64,000 nucleotides of DNA, from contig JALHJB010000007.1 in the NCBI GenBank assembly GCA_022839745.1, positions 1-64,000 of the forward strand. The letters are read 5' to 3'. This document shows positions 34,846 through 43,057 of the stretch, piece by piece. Positions within the stretch are counted from its first letter, which is position 1. Each line of letters opens with the position of its first letter. Source of the DNA: Actinomycetes bacterium. GTDB lineage: Bacteria > Actinomycetota > Coriobacteriia > Anaerosomatales > Anaerosomataceae. The position numbers and the translations under genes were made by a program. Under the pieces are notes generated by a model. The model searched no databases, was not told where the DNA came from, and saw only the letters and a program-made list of their open reading frames with translations.

Positions 34846-37383
34846 TCACGAGTCTGACGGCTTCTTCGGCGCCTCCAGCTCCTTGGCAGGAGCGGCCTTC
34901 TTTGCGGCGGCCGTCTTCTTTGCTGCTGGCTTCTTCGCCCCCGTCGACTTCCTCGCGCCGCCCGTACGCCCGCCAGCACCGCGACGGCCGTTGTTGCGCT
35001 CCGGCTTGTGCGGGCAGTCGGGGTCGATGCAGATCTTCCACGGACCCTTCTTGGTATGCACGATGACCTTCGGGACGCCGCACTCGCACAGCTCCTCGGT
35101 GGGCTCGATCTCGCCCTGCTGCGGGAGCGGATACGCGGTCTTGCACGTCTCGTAGTTGGTGCACCGCACGTACCGGCTGCCCACCGCCGAGTAGACGACC
35201 CGCAGATCGCCGCCACACCCCTCGACTGGACACCCGCCCTTGGCGATCATGACCTCGGGCCCCTTCTTGGTGGGGCAGTCGGGGCTCAGGCACATCACGC
35301 GCGGGCGCTTCTTGAACTGGATGATCCGCACCTGGGGCGAGCCGCACACCTCGCACAGCTCCTCGACCGCCTGGTACTTGGCGTTCTTGGGCAGCGGGTA
35401 CGTCACATCACAATCGGGATAACCGGTGCAGCCCACGAAGTACGTTCGGTTGCGCGGCGAGTACTTGATGAGCAGGTCGTGGCCGGACTTGGGGCAGACG
35501 CCCACCTTGGCATCCTCGTCGATCGCGCCCTTGAGCATCTCGGCTATCGGCTCCACGTTGCCGAGGAGCTCCTCCACCACGGCGGCGAGCGCATTCTGCG
35601 AATGTCCGACCACGGCTGGCAGCGTGGACTTGCCGTTGGCGATCGCGTCCATCTCGGCATCGAGCGCCACCGTCATGTCTGGGGTGGTGATCTCGCTCGC
35701 GTAGGTGGAGAGCGCGTCGATCACCGTGCGGCCCTTGTTGGTGGGCTCCATCGGGTCGTTCTGCACGTACTTGCGGTCGTACAGCGTCTGGATGGCGTCG
35801 TGCCGAGTGGCCTTGGTGCCGAGGCCGAGCTTCTCCATCTCCTGGATGAGCTTGCCCTGCGAGTAGCGCGCCGGAGGTTGCGTCTGCTTGCCCTCCATCT
35901 CCGCGCCGCCGAAGTCGATCGTCTCCCCCTCAGCCATCGTGGGCAGATGATCGTCCTTGCGCAGTCCGTACGGGTAGATGGCACGGAACCCTGGCGAAAC
36001 GACGACGTCGCCCTTGGCCTGGAACCGCTCGCCGGCAACATCGAGCCCGACCTTGGTGCTCTCCACGATCGCGGCGTCGGAGAGCGTGGCCATGAAGCGG
36101 CGCGCGACGAGGTTGTAGAGCTTCCACGCCTGCGGGTCGAGCTTGTCGGGATCAGCGGCGCCGGTTGGGTGGATCGGCGGGTGGTCGGTGGTCTCCTTGG
36201 GACCGCGCGTGGGATGCAGCGGAGCGCCCAGCAGCTTCTGCGCGTGCTCACGATAGAACGGCACCTCGGCAAGCGACTTCAGGACCCCCTTGAGGTCGAG
36301 GCTTGGCGGGTAGACCGTGTTATCGACGCGTGGATACGACATGTAGCCGCTCATGTACAGCGACTCGGCGATGCGCATCGTCTGCGCGGGCGAGATGCCC
36401 TCCGAGGCGGCCGCGGCCATGAGCGCGGTTGTGTTGAACGGCGTGGGCGGCTGCACCTTGCGCTTCGAACGGTCGACCGAGGCGACGGTCGCCGTGGTCT
36501 CGCCGGCAACGGCGTCCATGACCGCACGGGCCGCCTCCTCGCTCTTGAACCGGTCGGTCGCGTGCGGGGCCACGAACTCGTCCCCGCTCACTCCGAAGGT
36601 ACCGCGCACGACCCAGTAGTCCTCGGGAACGAACGCTTCGCGCTCCTTCTCGCGGTCCACGATGAGCTTGAGCGTGGGCGTCTGCACGCGCCCTGAGGAC
36701 AACACGTCGCCGAACGGCCGCTTGGTCTGTGTCTGCAGCGCGAGCGTGAGGTAGCGCGTGAGCACCGCGCCCCAGATGAGGTCGATGTCCTGCCGCGTCT
36801 CGCCCGCCTGCGCAAGCTCCTCGGAGAGCGTGTCCTCCTCGGCGAATGCACGCTCGATCTCGTCCTTGGTGATGGCCGAGAAACGCACGCGAGTGACCGG
36901 GACGTCAGCGTTGACCGAGCGGACCACGTCGCGCGCATCGGCGCCGATGAGCTCGCCTTCACGGTCGAAGTCGGTGGCGATGATGACCTTGTCCGCCTTC
37001 TTGGCGAGGTTCTTGATCGACTGGATGATGCCCTTTTCCTTGGGCACCTTCTCCACGTGCACGCGCGTGAGCACCGGAAGCGTCTCGAGGCGCCACTTCC
37101 TGAGGTCAACGTCGCCCTCGGCGGCAAGCACGCCTTCCGCGCCGCCGGCGAGCACGCGGGGGTCGGCGGCCGCAAGCTCGCGGACGGCGGCCTCGTCGAG
37201 CACCGGTGCGAAGTCGACCTCCATGATGTGACCCTTGAGGCCGATGGAGACCCAGTCTTCACCGCCGCGACGGAAACGGTACACCGGCGTGGTGTAGACC
37301 TTGTCGGCCGTGGGCTTACCCACCGCGAGGATCTCGGCGATCCGTCGGGCGGCGATGTTCTTCTCGGAGATGATGAGGTTCAT
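34846..37383 (-). CDS. topA: DNA topoisomerase I, archaeal-type
   Basis: Relaxes negatively supercoiled DNA by cutting one strand. The Toprim domain opens MNLIISEKNIAARRIAEIL as in archaeal topoisomerase I rather than the usual bacterial form. The acidic block is ATDFDREGE and the active-site tyrosine lies in YMSYPRVDNTVYP. Four zinc-ribbon modules follow (CPKS...C; CEVC; CPVEGC; CECG) and a Lys/Ala-rich tail ends the 845 residues. ATG 37383 begins the conserved N-terminus. No second topA was seen here, so this may be the cell's main enzyme. Confidence 0.93.
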   Translation of the reverse strand: MNLIISEKNIAARRIAEILAVGKPTADKVYTTPVYRFRRGGEDWVSIGLKGHIMEVDFAPVLDEAAVRELAAADPRVLAGGAEGVLAAEGDVDLRKWRLETLPVLTRVHVEKVPKEKGIIQSIKNLAKKADKVIIATDFDREGELIGADARDVVRSVNADVPVTRVRFSAITKDEIERAFAEEDTLSEELAQAGETRQDIDLIWGAVLTRYLTLALQTQTKRPFGDVLSSGRVQTPTLKLIVDREKEREAFVPEDYWVVRGTFGVSGDEFVAPHATDRFKSEEAARAVMDAVAGETTATVASVDRSKRKVQPPTPFNTTALMAAAASEGISPAQTMRIAESLYMSGYMSYPRVDNTVYPPSLDLKGVLKSLAEVPFYREHAQKLLGAPLHPTRGPKETTDHPPIHPTGAADPDKLDPQAWKLYNLVARRFMATLSDAAIVESTKVGLDVAGERFQAKGDVVVSPGFRAIYPYGLRKDDHLPTMAEGETIDFGGAEMEGKQTQPPARYSQGKLIQEMEKLGLGTKATRHDAIQTLYDRKYVQNDPMEPTNKGRTVIDALSTYASEITTPDMTVALDAEMDAIANGKSTLPAVVGHSQNALAAVVEELLGNVEPIAEMLKGAIDEDAKVGVCPKSGHDLLIKYSPRNRTYFVGCTGYPDCDVTYPLPKNAKYQAVEELCEVCGSPQVRIIQFKKRPRVMCLSPDCPTKKGPEVMIAKGGCPVEGCGGDLRVVYSAVGSRYVRCTNYETCKTAYPLPQQGEIEPTEELCECGVPKVIVHTKKGPWKICIDPDCPHKPERNNGRRGAGGRTGGARKSTGAKKPAAKKTAAAKKAAPAKELEAPKKPSDS

Positions 37384-37421
37384 TCGACATCTTCCCGCTG
37401 TAGGGGCGGTCACTTCCGCAG

Positions 37422-37429
37422 AGTATATA
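37422..37429 (-). promoter_or_regulatory. Possible -10 region for topA
   Basis: Overlapping TATATA/TATACT hexamers on the minus strand, about 40 bases before the topA ATG, stand out in GC-rich surroundings. No good -35 was found at 16-18 bases, so this is a weak call. The rest of 37384-37556 shows no gene. Confidence 0.3.
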
Positions 37430-37556
37430 GTGCGCGTCAAGCCGGAGGGTCACCGGGACCTTACCGGGACATGCCGGTTCGATGCTCTTCACGCCGCCCC
37501 GAGGTGTCTTCTCCCGAACGGCAATCCGCAGCGATGGCCGGGGTGGTCTTACAGCA

Positions 37557-37689
37557 CTTCCGCCACAGGCTGCAGGTCCGCCGCGAGTTCCGCAGGAGGG
37601 GGTAGGCGGCGAAGACGCGCAGCGGCTGAGCCGCCGAGGGCCCCCTCCGAGGACTGTTCGAGTGCCGGGCCTGCAGCCTGTGGCGGAAG
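37557..37689. repeat. 133-base nested inverted repeat after the HD gene
   Basis: Outer arms 37557-37580 and 37666-37689 are inverted copies, 23 of 24 bases (a G-U pair would fill the mismatch on one strand). Inside, GGAGGGGG (about 37594) pairs with CCCCCTCC (37641-37648) and GCGGC-TGA-GCCGC makes an apical hairpin. The element starts three bases after the HD-protein stop codon on the minus strand. It contains CCGAGGACTG, close to CCGAGGACAG in the elements at 133-367. There is no U-tract. It may be a structured RNA, mRNA 3'-end protector or mobile palindrome. Confidence 0.7.
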
Positions 37690-37692
37690 GCC

Positions 37693-38247
37693 CTACAGCC
37701 CGATTTCCGCCGCCCGCTTCTGCATGGCCTCGAGCGCAAGGCCGAGGAACTCCTCGCGCGTCAGGCCCAGCTCCTCGCACGCGGCCATCTGCTCGCGGCT
37801 GGCGCCCCGGGCGAAGGCCTTCTCCTTCCACCGCTTGAGCAGCGAGCGGACCTCCACGTTGGCGAGCGCCTTGTCGGGGCGCACGAGCGCCGCGGCCACG
37901 ATGAAGCCGGTGGTGGGATCGGCGGCGTAGAGCGCTCTATCCATGAGCGTCTCACGAGGCGCTTTGTCGGCGTGTGCGAGGATCGCGTGCAGCTGCTCCT
38001 CGTCCAGCTCACCCGCCAGCAACTCCGCCGTGACCACGCCGTGGCGCTCGAAGTCCTCGCCGGTCTCCGCGTAGTCGAGGTCGTGCAGCAGGCCAGCCAG
38101 CGCCCACCGCTCCACCTCGGCATCATCGAGCTCGAAGTGCCTGGCGAGCGCCTCCATGATGACCTCGGTGGCGACGCAGTGGTTCACGAGGTTCGCCGAG
38201 GGTATGCGCTCCTTCACCAGCGCGAGCGCCTGATCGCGATCCATCAT
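37693..38247 (-). CDS. HD-domain protein
   Basis: A 184-residue predicted metal-dependent phosphohydrolase. The HD signature appears as LVNHCVATE, then LLHDLDYAETG, and ILAHADKAP, with a C-terminal helical region. This subtype is found in many anaerobes and is often annotated as hydrolase of unknown substrate. The ATG at 38247 has GGGAGGG six bases upstream and overlaps the hypB stop (ATGATGA), so it is co-translated with hydrogenase maturation genes. That link is positional only. Confidence 0.8.
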   Translation of the reverse strand: MMDRDQALALVKERIPSANLVNHCVATEVIMEALARHFELDDAEVERWALAGLLHDLDYAETGEDFERHGVVTAELLAGELDEEQLHAILAHADKAPRETLMDRALYAADPTTGFIVAAALVRPDKALANVEVRSLLKRWKEKAFARGASREQMAACEELGLTREEFLGLALEAMQKRAAEIGL

Positions 38248-38912
38248 TCGGAGCCCTCCCCCTTTGCTGCATCGATGCGCGCGGCGAGCCACTCCGCCCA
38301 CGCGCTCACGCCGTCGCCCTTGGTGGCCGAGATCGGGAACACCGGGACCTGCCCGTTCAGGCTCTTCACGACCTCCCGGAACTCCTCCTCATCGAAGTCG
38401 AACACGCCCATGGTGTCGTACTTGTTGAGGATGACGGCCTCGGAGACCTGGAAGATGTTCGGGTACTTGTACGGCTTGTCGTGGCCCTCCGGCACCGACA
38501 GGATCATGACCTTGGCGGTCTCGCCGAGGTCGAAGTCCGAGGGACAGACGAGGTTGCCGACGTTCTCGATGATGATGAGATCGAGAGCGTCCAGATCGAG
38601 CGTGTCCACAGCGCGGCGGATCATCGCCGACTCCAGGTGGCATGCGCCGCCGGTGTTGATCTGCACCGCGGGGATGCCGTGCGCGCGGACCTTCTCGGCG
38701 TCGACCTTGCTCGCGATGTCGCCTTCGATCACGGCGATCGCATAGCGGTCGCGGAGCGCGTCGATGGTGGCGAGGATGGTGGCGGTCTTGCCCGCGCCCG
38801 GCGAGGCCATCAGATCGAGCACGAACACACCGTGGCGTGCGAACAGTTCGCGGTTAGAACCCGCAAGCTCGTCGTTGACCGCCAGGATGCGCTTCTCGAT
38901 GTCGACCTTCAT
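38244..38912 (-). CDS. hypB: Hydrogenase nickel insertion GTPase HypB
   Basis: GTPase that helps deliver nickel to NiFe hydrogenase. The 222-residue SIMIBI-class protein has P-loop SPGAGKTA, the metal-site INTGGACHLES block, ENVGNLVCPSDFDLGE and base-recognition NKYD. The N-terminus lacks the His-rich nickel-storage stretch found in some HypB proteins. It overlaps hypA by four bases. HypC, D, E and F and the hydrogenase itself are not in this window. Confidence 0.95.
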   Translation of the reverse strand: MKVDIEKRILAVNDELAGSNRELFARHGVFVLDLMASPGAGKTATILATIDALRDRYAIAVIEGDIASKVDAEKVRAHGIPAVQINTGGACHLESAMIRRAVDTLDLDALDLIIIENVGNLVCPSDFDLGETAKVMILSVPEGHDKPYKYPNIFQVSEAVILNKYDTMGVFDFDEEEFREVVKSLNGQVPVFPISATKGDGVSAWAEWLAARIDAAKGEGSE

Positions 38913-39268
38913 GCGTCGCTCTCCTCGTCTATGTCGATGCTGTCGATCCTCATCTCACGGCCCTGCCGCAGCATGATGACCCAACCGCCGCACGACGGGC
39001 ACTGGGCACCGGAGTAGCGGTCATGCACCCACTCGTGGCCGCAGTCGGCACAGCGCGAGGAGGCGGGCACCATCGTGATATCGAGCACCGAGCCTTCGGC
39101 CAGCGTGCCCGGACAGATCGCTTCCCACGCGAACTGCAACGCGTCTTCAGAGACCTCGGTGAGTTCGCCGATCGTCACGAACACGCTGGTGATGCGCACC
39201 GCACCAGCGCCCTCAGCGGCCTCGAGCGATGATGAGAGGATGCCCTCAGCGATGCCCATCTCGTGCAT
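38909..39268 (-). CDS. hypA: Hydrogenase nickel insertion protein HypA
   Basis: Nickel metallochaperone, 119 residues. The N-terminal MHEMGIAE motif binds nickel through His2; the zinc site is CADCGHEW ... CPSCGG. Length is typical. It starts ten bases after the tatC stop, so Tat translocase and hydrogenase maturation genes are probably on one transcript, which fits Tat-dependent export of a hydrogenase. Confidence 0.95.
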   Translation of the reverse strand: MHEMGIAEGILSSSLEAAEGAGAVRITSVFVTIGELTEVSEDALQFAWEAICPGTLAEGSVLDITMVPASSRCADCGHEWVHDRYSGAQCPSCGGWVIMLRQGREMRIDSIDIDEESDA

Positions 39269-39277
39269 AGCGGACCG

Positions 39278-40042
39278 CTACTCGTCGTCGTCGACGAACG
39301 GGGCGGCCTCGGCCTTGATCTTGCGGTTCAGCATGACACGCACCAGCAACATGCTTCCTTCGAACAGACCGATCATCGCACCCGCAAGCGCGCCCATGCT
39401 CCATGGGTTCCAGTCAGGCGTGATCATCGCCGCGACCACGGCCATCACGACCCACACCACGCGCCAGTTCTTGCGCAGCGTGGCGTATGGCACAACGTTG
39501 AAGTACACGAGGTAGAACACCACCACGGGCACCTCGAACGCCAGGCCGAAGCCGGCCAGGAACCACATCGCGAACGACATCGCGCTCTGGGCGCGCAGCA
39601 GCAGCTCGAACGTCTCGCCCGACTGCTCCACGAGCCACTGCGTGCTCGGCTCGAGGATGAGGGCGTAGCAGAACGCCACACCGGCGATGAAGAGCAGCCC
39701 GGCCGCCAGCGCCGTCCAACCGAACCAGCGACGCTCCTTGGGCTTGAGCGCCGGCACGAAGAACGCGAGCGTTTCGTAGATGATCACAGGGCTGCCGACG
39801 ACCACAGCCCCGAACATGCCGAGGCGGAAGCGGTTGCTCATGGCCTCGAGCAGGTCGAGCGTGTAACTCCCGTTGTCGCCGAGCACCGGCAGCATCGGGC
39901 CGACCAAGATGCGGTAGATCTCGTCAGAGAAGTAGTATCCCACGAGCGTGAGGACGCCAACGACGGCGATCACAACCGTGAGGCGCTTCCTGAGTTCGTT
40001 GATGTGCTGCATGAACGGCATGCGGCGGGGGGTGATGGGCAT
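39278..40042 (-). CDS. tatC: Sec-independent (Tat) translocase subunit TatC
   Basis: The substrate-receptor subunit of the twin-arginine translocase. The 254-residue membrane protein shows the N-terminal MPFMQHINELRKRL (binding site for the RR signal), six membrane helices, and FVPALKPKERRWFGW and GLAFEVPVVVFYLVYF blocks. The C-terminus is short and acidic. It follows the TatA/B-type gene by 18 bases. Confidence 0.95.
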   Translation of the reverse strand: MPITPRRMPFMQHINELRKRLTVVIAVVGVLTLVGYYFSDEIYRILVGPMLPVLGDNGSYTLDLLEAMSNRFRLGMFGAVVVGSPVIIYETLAFFVPALKPKERRWFGWTALAAGLLFIAGVAFCYALILEPSTQWLVEQSGETFELLLRAQSAMSFAMWFLAGFGLAFEVPVVVFYLVYFNVVPYATLRKNWRVVWVVMAVVAAMITPDWNPWSMGALAGAMIGLFEGSMLLVRVMLNRKIKAEAAPFVDDDE

Positions 40043-40060
40043 GTGCGTGCCGGGAGGCCG

Positions 40061-40498
40061 CTAGGCCTGCTCCGGGCCCTCCTCTCCCGCGTTGGTGGGT
40101 GGCGCGGCCGATTCCGCCGAATCGCTGGCCGCGTCGGCGACAGCCGCTGACGGAGCAGCAGCCTGGTCGGTCGTGGTGGCGGCGTCGGCCGCGGCGGCCT
40201 CATCGGCGGTAGTCCCATCAGCGGCCGCGGCAGCCTTCGTGTCCGCGGGACGGGTGAACCCGCCGCTGCCGACCTTCTCGGCAAAGTCCTTGCCGGTCTT
40301 GAACGGGTCCTTCTGGAGTTTCGGGTCGGCCGTGAAGACCTCGGCCTTGATGGTCGACTCCATCATCGCCTGATACCGGCGGAAGTCGCGCATGAACCGG
40401 CCGATCGTGCGGGCGAAGTCGGGCAGCTTGTCCGGCCCGAACAACAACAGCGCCAGCACGACGATGACCACGAACTCCCAGCTGCCGATACCGAACAA
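40061..40498 (-). CDS. Tat translocase TatA/TatB-type subunit
   Basis: A 145-residue protein with the TatA/B plan: short N-terminal membrane helix (FGIGSWEFVVIVVLALLLFGPDKLPDFARTIG has the FGP hinge), an amphipathic helix, then a long Ala/Thr-rich, low-complexity tail. The tail length suggests TatB-like use, but with no other tatA in view it may serve both roles. The start is a TTG at 40498, with GGGGAG about eight bases upstream. Confidence 0.88.
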   Translation of the reverse strand: MFGIGSWEFVVIVVLALLLFGPDKLPDFARTIGRFMRDFRRYQAMMESTIKAEVFTADPKLQKDPFKTGKDFAEKVGSGGFTRPADTKAAAAADGTTADEAAAADAATTTDQAAAPSAAVADAASDSAESAAPPTNAGEEGPEQA

Positions 40499-40581
40499 AG
40501 GTCAACTCCCCAATCGTACGTTGCGCCCGGCCGTCGCGACCCCGAGAGGGCGCCGCGCACGGGTTCCAGGCGTGCGGGATC

Positions 40582-40917
40582 CTAGAAATCCTTGGCCTCA
40601 TCCACACTGGAGAAGATCGGGAAGACCTTGTCCAGTCCGGTGATCCGGAAGATCTTCAGGATCGAGTCGCGCGTGCACACGAGCCGCATGGTGCCGCCTT
40701 GCTCCTTGACCCTGCGGAGTGCGCTCACGAGCACCCCGAGCCCCGAGCTGTCGATGAACCCGATGCGCTCGAGGTCGACCACGATCTCGACACAGCCGAC
40801 ATCGACCGCGTCGGCGATCTCGCGCTTCAGGCGAGGCGACGTATAGACGTCCACCTCACCGGCGACTGCTATGACGCAGCTCTCGGCTGTGCGTTCTGTT
40901 GTGATGTCCAGTTCCAT
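40582..40917 (-). CDS. STAS-domain anti-sigma factor antagonist
   Basis: A 111-residue SpoIIAA/RsbV-like single STAS domain. The phosphorylation motif is FIDSSGLGVLVSA, with the acceptor serine following Asp as in the family, so it is probably controlled by a kinase anti-sigma factor. ATG 40917 begins a normal-length domain; the ribosome binding site is weak. It lies divergent to a second STAS gene at 41067, and neither kinase nor sigma factor is nearby. Confidence 0.88.
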   Translation of the reverse strand: MELDITTERTAESCVIAVAGEVDVYTSPRLKREIADAVDVGCVEIVVDLERIGFIDSSGLGVLVSALRRVKEQGGTMRLVCTRDSILKIFRITGLDKVFPIFSSVDEAKDF

Positions 40918-41003
40918 CGCTGCGGCACCGCTTTCTCCCGAAGGCACGTGCGAGCATGATTGTACCTGCACCCCGCACGGGTGACCAGGGCACCCTGCGG
41001 CTC

Positions 41004-41029
41004 GTGTGAATCCGGGGGCGGCGGGGTAG
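41004..41029 (+). promoter_or_regulatory. Possible SigB/SigF-type promoter
   Basis: GTGT at 41004-41007 and GGGTAG at 41024-41029, 16 bases apart, resemble the stress-sigma consensus (GTTT...GGGTA) used for RsbV-like genes. It lies about 40 bases before the plus-strand STAS gene. Inference from consensus only. Confidence 0.35.
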
Positions 41030-41066
41030 TAACTGGATGGCGAGTCCACGACACAGGGGGTCATGT

Positions 41067-41417
41067 ATGTCGCTTGCCATCCAACTGGATCAAGAAGAAC
41101 AGCGCTGGGTGCTCTCTCTCAAAGGCGAGCTCGACTACAGCGAGTGCGCCGCATTCAGGATGACGATCGATCGCATCCTCAAGCACGCGCCACCGGCCAC
41201 GGTGGTCGACCTCTCGCAACTCGACTACCTGGACAGCTCGGGTCTCGGCCTGCTCCTGTCGCTCTCGAAGGAGTACACCGCCCTTGGCGGCCGGCTCATC
41301 CTTGTCACGAACGAATCGGTGGACAACATCCTCGACCTGACCCGCCTCTCGGGGATCTTCTCGTGCGCGTCATCGCTCGAGGAGGCGTTCACGATGCTCG
41401 AAGACGTGGACGACTGA
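41067..41417 (+). CDS. STAS-domain anti-sigma factor antagonist
   Basis: A 116-residue STAS protein with KGELDYSECAAFR and the phospho-acceptor motif YLDSSGLGLLLS. It is clearly a relative of the divergent neighbour at 40582 but not a recent copy. The ATG at 41067 has AGGGGG ~8 bases upstream. The gene is convergent with the TPR gene at 41495. One of only two plus-strand genes in the window. Confidence 0.88.
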   Translation: MSLAIQLDQEEQRWVLSLKGELDYSECAAFRMTIDRILKHAPPATVVDLSQLDYLDSSGLGLLLSLSKEYTALGGRLILVTNESVDNILDLTRLSGIFSCASSLEEAFTMLEDVDD

Positions 41418-41442
41418 ACCCACGCACCGCCGACGGACACAT

Positions 41443-41472
41443 GAAGGCCGGCCCCTGACGGAGCCGGCCTTC
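41443..41472. terminator. Strong hairpin between convergent genes
   Basis: GAAGGCCGGC (41443-41452) and GCCGGCCTTC (41463-41472) form a perfect ten-pair stem with a ten-base loop between the plus-strand STAS gene and the minus-strand TPR gene. There is no clear U-tract on either side, so it is a probable, two-way terminator rather than a canonical one. Confidence 0.6.
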
Positions 41473-41494
41473 TGAATGATCCATGGCCTCGCGT

Positions 41495-42100
41495 CTACGG
41501 CGTGGTCGTCGCCGGTGTGGTTGCCGGGGCGCTTGCCGCCGCCTCGAGCTCGGCGAGCAGACCCGTGGCGTTCTCGACCTGCTGGGTGAGGTCGGTGTTG
41601 TCCGACGCGCTGGTGATGAACGCCTGCAGCGCCGCCGCGGCACCCTTGTCCTGCGCGTAGTACAGGGCGAACGCCTTGTTGCCGAGTGCGATGTCGTTCT
41701 CCGGATCGAGTGCGAGCGTCTGGTCGTAGTAGCTCACCGCGGCGAGCCACGTGGGGATCGACGCCTCAGGCTGGCCGCTTTCGTAGACTGCGCGCGCCCA
41801 GTCGAAGTACGCATGACCGACCTGGATGATGATGTCAGGGTTGTCGGGGCTGGCGGCGAGAGCCGCAACCGCCGCGTCCACCCTCGGCTTGTACTGATCG
41901 TTGAGCGTACCGCCGGACGATGCACCGGTCCCGCTAGTCGTAGGGCTGCCGAGCATGCCGGCACCTCCGGCAACCACCACGATGCCCAGGCCACCGAACG
42001 CGATGACGAGCATGATGATGACGGCCTTCATCCACGGCGGGGTGTTCGACTTGTCGACAGCCATGGGGGACTTGTTGGACTTGCTGGACTTGCTGGCCAT
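41495..42100 (-). CDS. Membrane-anchored TPR-like protein
   Basis: A 201-residue protein with a Lys/Ser-rich cytoplasmic N-terminus, one membrane helix (MKAVIIMLVIAFGGLGIVVV) and an outward-facing helical domain. DPENDIALGNKAFALYYAQD is a TPR repeat and neighbouring segments (IQVGHAYFDWARAVYESGQ) fit two more. The C-terminus is Ala/Thr/Pro-rich. ATG 42100 has AAGGAG upstream. Last gene of a four-gene group after the amidohydrolase. Partner unknown. Confidence 0.75.
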   Translation of the reverse strand: MASKSSKSNKSPMAVDKSNTPPWMKAVIIMLVIAFGGLGIVVVAGGAGMLGSPTTSGTGASSGGTLNDQYKPRVDAAVAALAASPDNPDIIIQVGHAYFDWARAVYESGQPEASIPTWLAAVSYYDQTLALDPENDIALGNKAFALYYAQDKGAAAALQAFITSASDNTDLTQQVENATGLLAELEAAASAPATTPATTTP

Positions 42101-42160
42101 GGTTCTCCTTGTGCACTGAACGGGTCCGGCCACGCGGGCGGGACCCGGCTCGATCGTCGG

Positions 42161-42577
42161 TTACTGACCGGTGCTGGTGGTCTCAGCCGCGCCGGTGGCG
42201 CCCATGCTCTCGATCGGCGGGTGACCCTCGGGGAGCTGACCGGAGTTGAGCTGGTCCTCCGTGAGCGGACCCGGTGCTGCGGTACCCCCGCTACCGATAG
42301 CCGCCCCGGTGCTCGGAGTGGTACCCGTGGAGCCGCCCGGAAGCACGAACCCGATGATGACGCCGAGCAGAAGCGAAACGACGGCCATCAGCGCCGCCAC
42401 CGTCATGCTCACCTGCTTCTCGCCAGCGGACGCCGCGCTCGGAGCCGCAGCCGAACGCTGCTTGGGTGCCGCCTGCCGTGCGGGGGCCTGCGCCTTGCCG
42501 GCCGACTTGGACGAGGCCTTGGGGGCCTCGGATACCGCTTCGTCTTCCTCGTCGAAGAAGAAGTCCTGATCGCTCAT
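42161..42577 (-). CDS. Small single-pass membrane protein of unknown function
   Basis: A 138-residue protein: acidic start SDQDFFFDEEDEAVSE, an Ala/Lys-rich stretch, one membrane helix (VAALMAVVSLLLGVIIGFVL) and a Gly/Thr-rich outside tail with EDQLNSGQLPEGHPP. The first part looks like the ends of proteins recruited to complexes by an acidic tag. It sits between a TPR membrane protein and an RseC-like protein. No family recognised. Confidence 0.6.
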   Translation of the reverse strand: MSDQDFFFDEEDEAVSEAPKASSKSAGKAQAPARQAAPKQRSAAAPSAASAGEKQVSMTVAALMAVVSLLLGVIIGFVLPGGSTGTTPSTGAAIGSGGTAAPGPLTEDQLNSGQLPEGHPPIESMGATGAAETTSTGQ

Positions 42578-42613
42578 GTGCAGTACCTCCTCGATAGTAT
42601 GTCCGCCGCATGC

Positions 42614-43051
42614 TCACTCCTGGCCGCGGCTCGGCGAGATTATAGCATCGACCCGTGGTGTGAACGCCTTGTTGCGCGAGAGCGTGCGCTCGGCGACACG
42701 GATACCCAGCATGCCGACGGTCGCGGCGATGAGTGCGCCGATGACCGCCATCCTTTCGGGGTCCCGATCCAACCAGCCTCCGAGCAAGAAGCCCGCCAAG
42801 TAGCCGATCATCAGGCATGCGACCGGCACCAGGAACACCGCGGCGGCCGCGCGGGAGCGGATGCCGTCGGGGATCAGCACTTCCACCACGTCACCAACAG
42901 TGGCGCCAAGCGTATCGGAGACCTGGTGCATCACGGTCTCCCCGCCCGCGCCCTGCGAGCACACGCTGCAACCAGCACAGCCCGCGGACATCTGCATCCT
43001 CACGTCGACAACGCCGTCATGGACGGTGACGACCGTACCTTGCTCCCGCAT
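42614..43051 (-). CDS. RseC/MucC-like membrane protein
   Basis: A 145-residue protein resembling SoxR-reducing system protein RseC. It has the N-terminal REQGTVVTVHDGVVDV strand region, a CAGCSVC cysteine motif at about residues 25-31 that may hold a metal or Fe-S cluster, then two membrane helices. In other bacteria relatives sit with Rnf-type electron-transfer genes; here it starts six bases after the amidohydrolase stop. Role unknown, probably redox-related. Confidence 0.75.
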   Translation of the reverse strand: MREQGTVVTVHDGVVDVRMQMSAGCAGCSVCSQGAGGETVMHQVSDTLGATVGDVVEVLIPDGIRSRAAAAVFLVPVACLMIGYLAGFLLGGWLDRDPERMAVIGALIAATVGMLGIRVAERTLSRNKAFTPRVDAIISPSRGQE

Positions 43052-43057
43052 CCGGCA

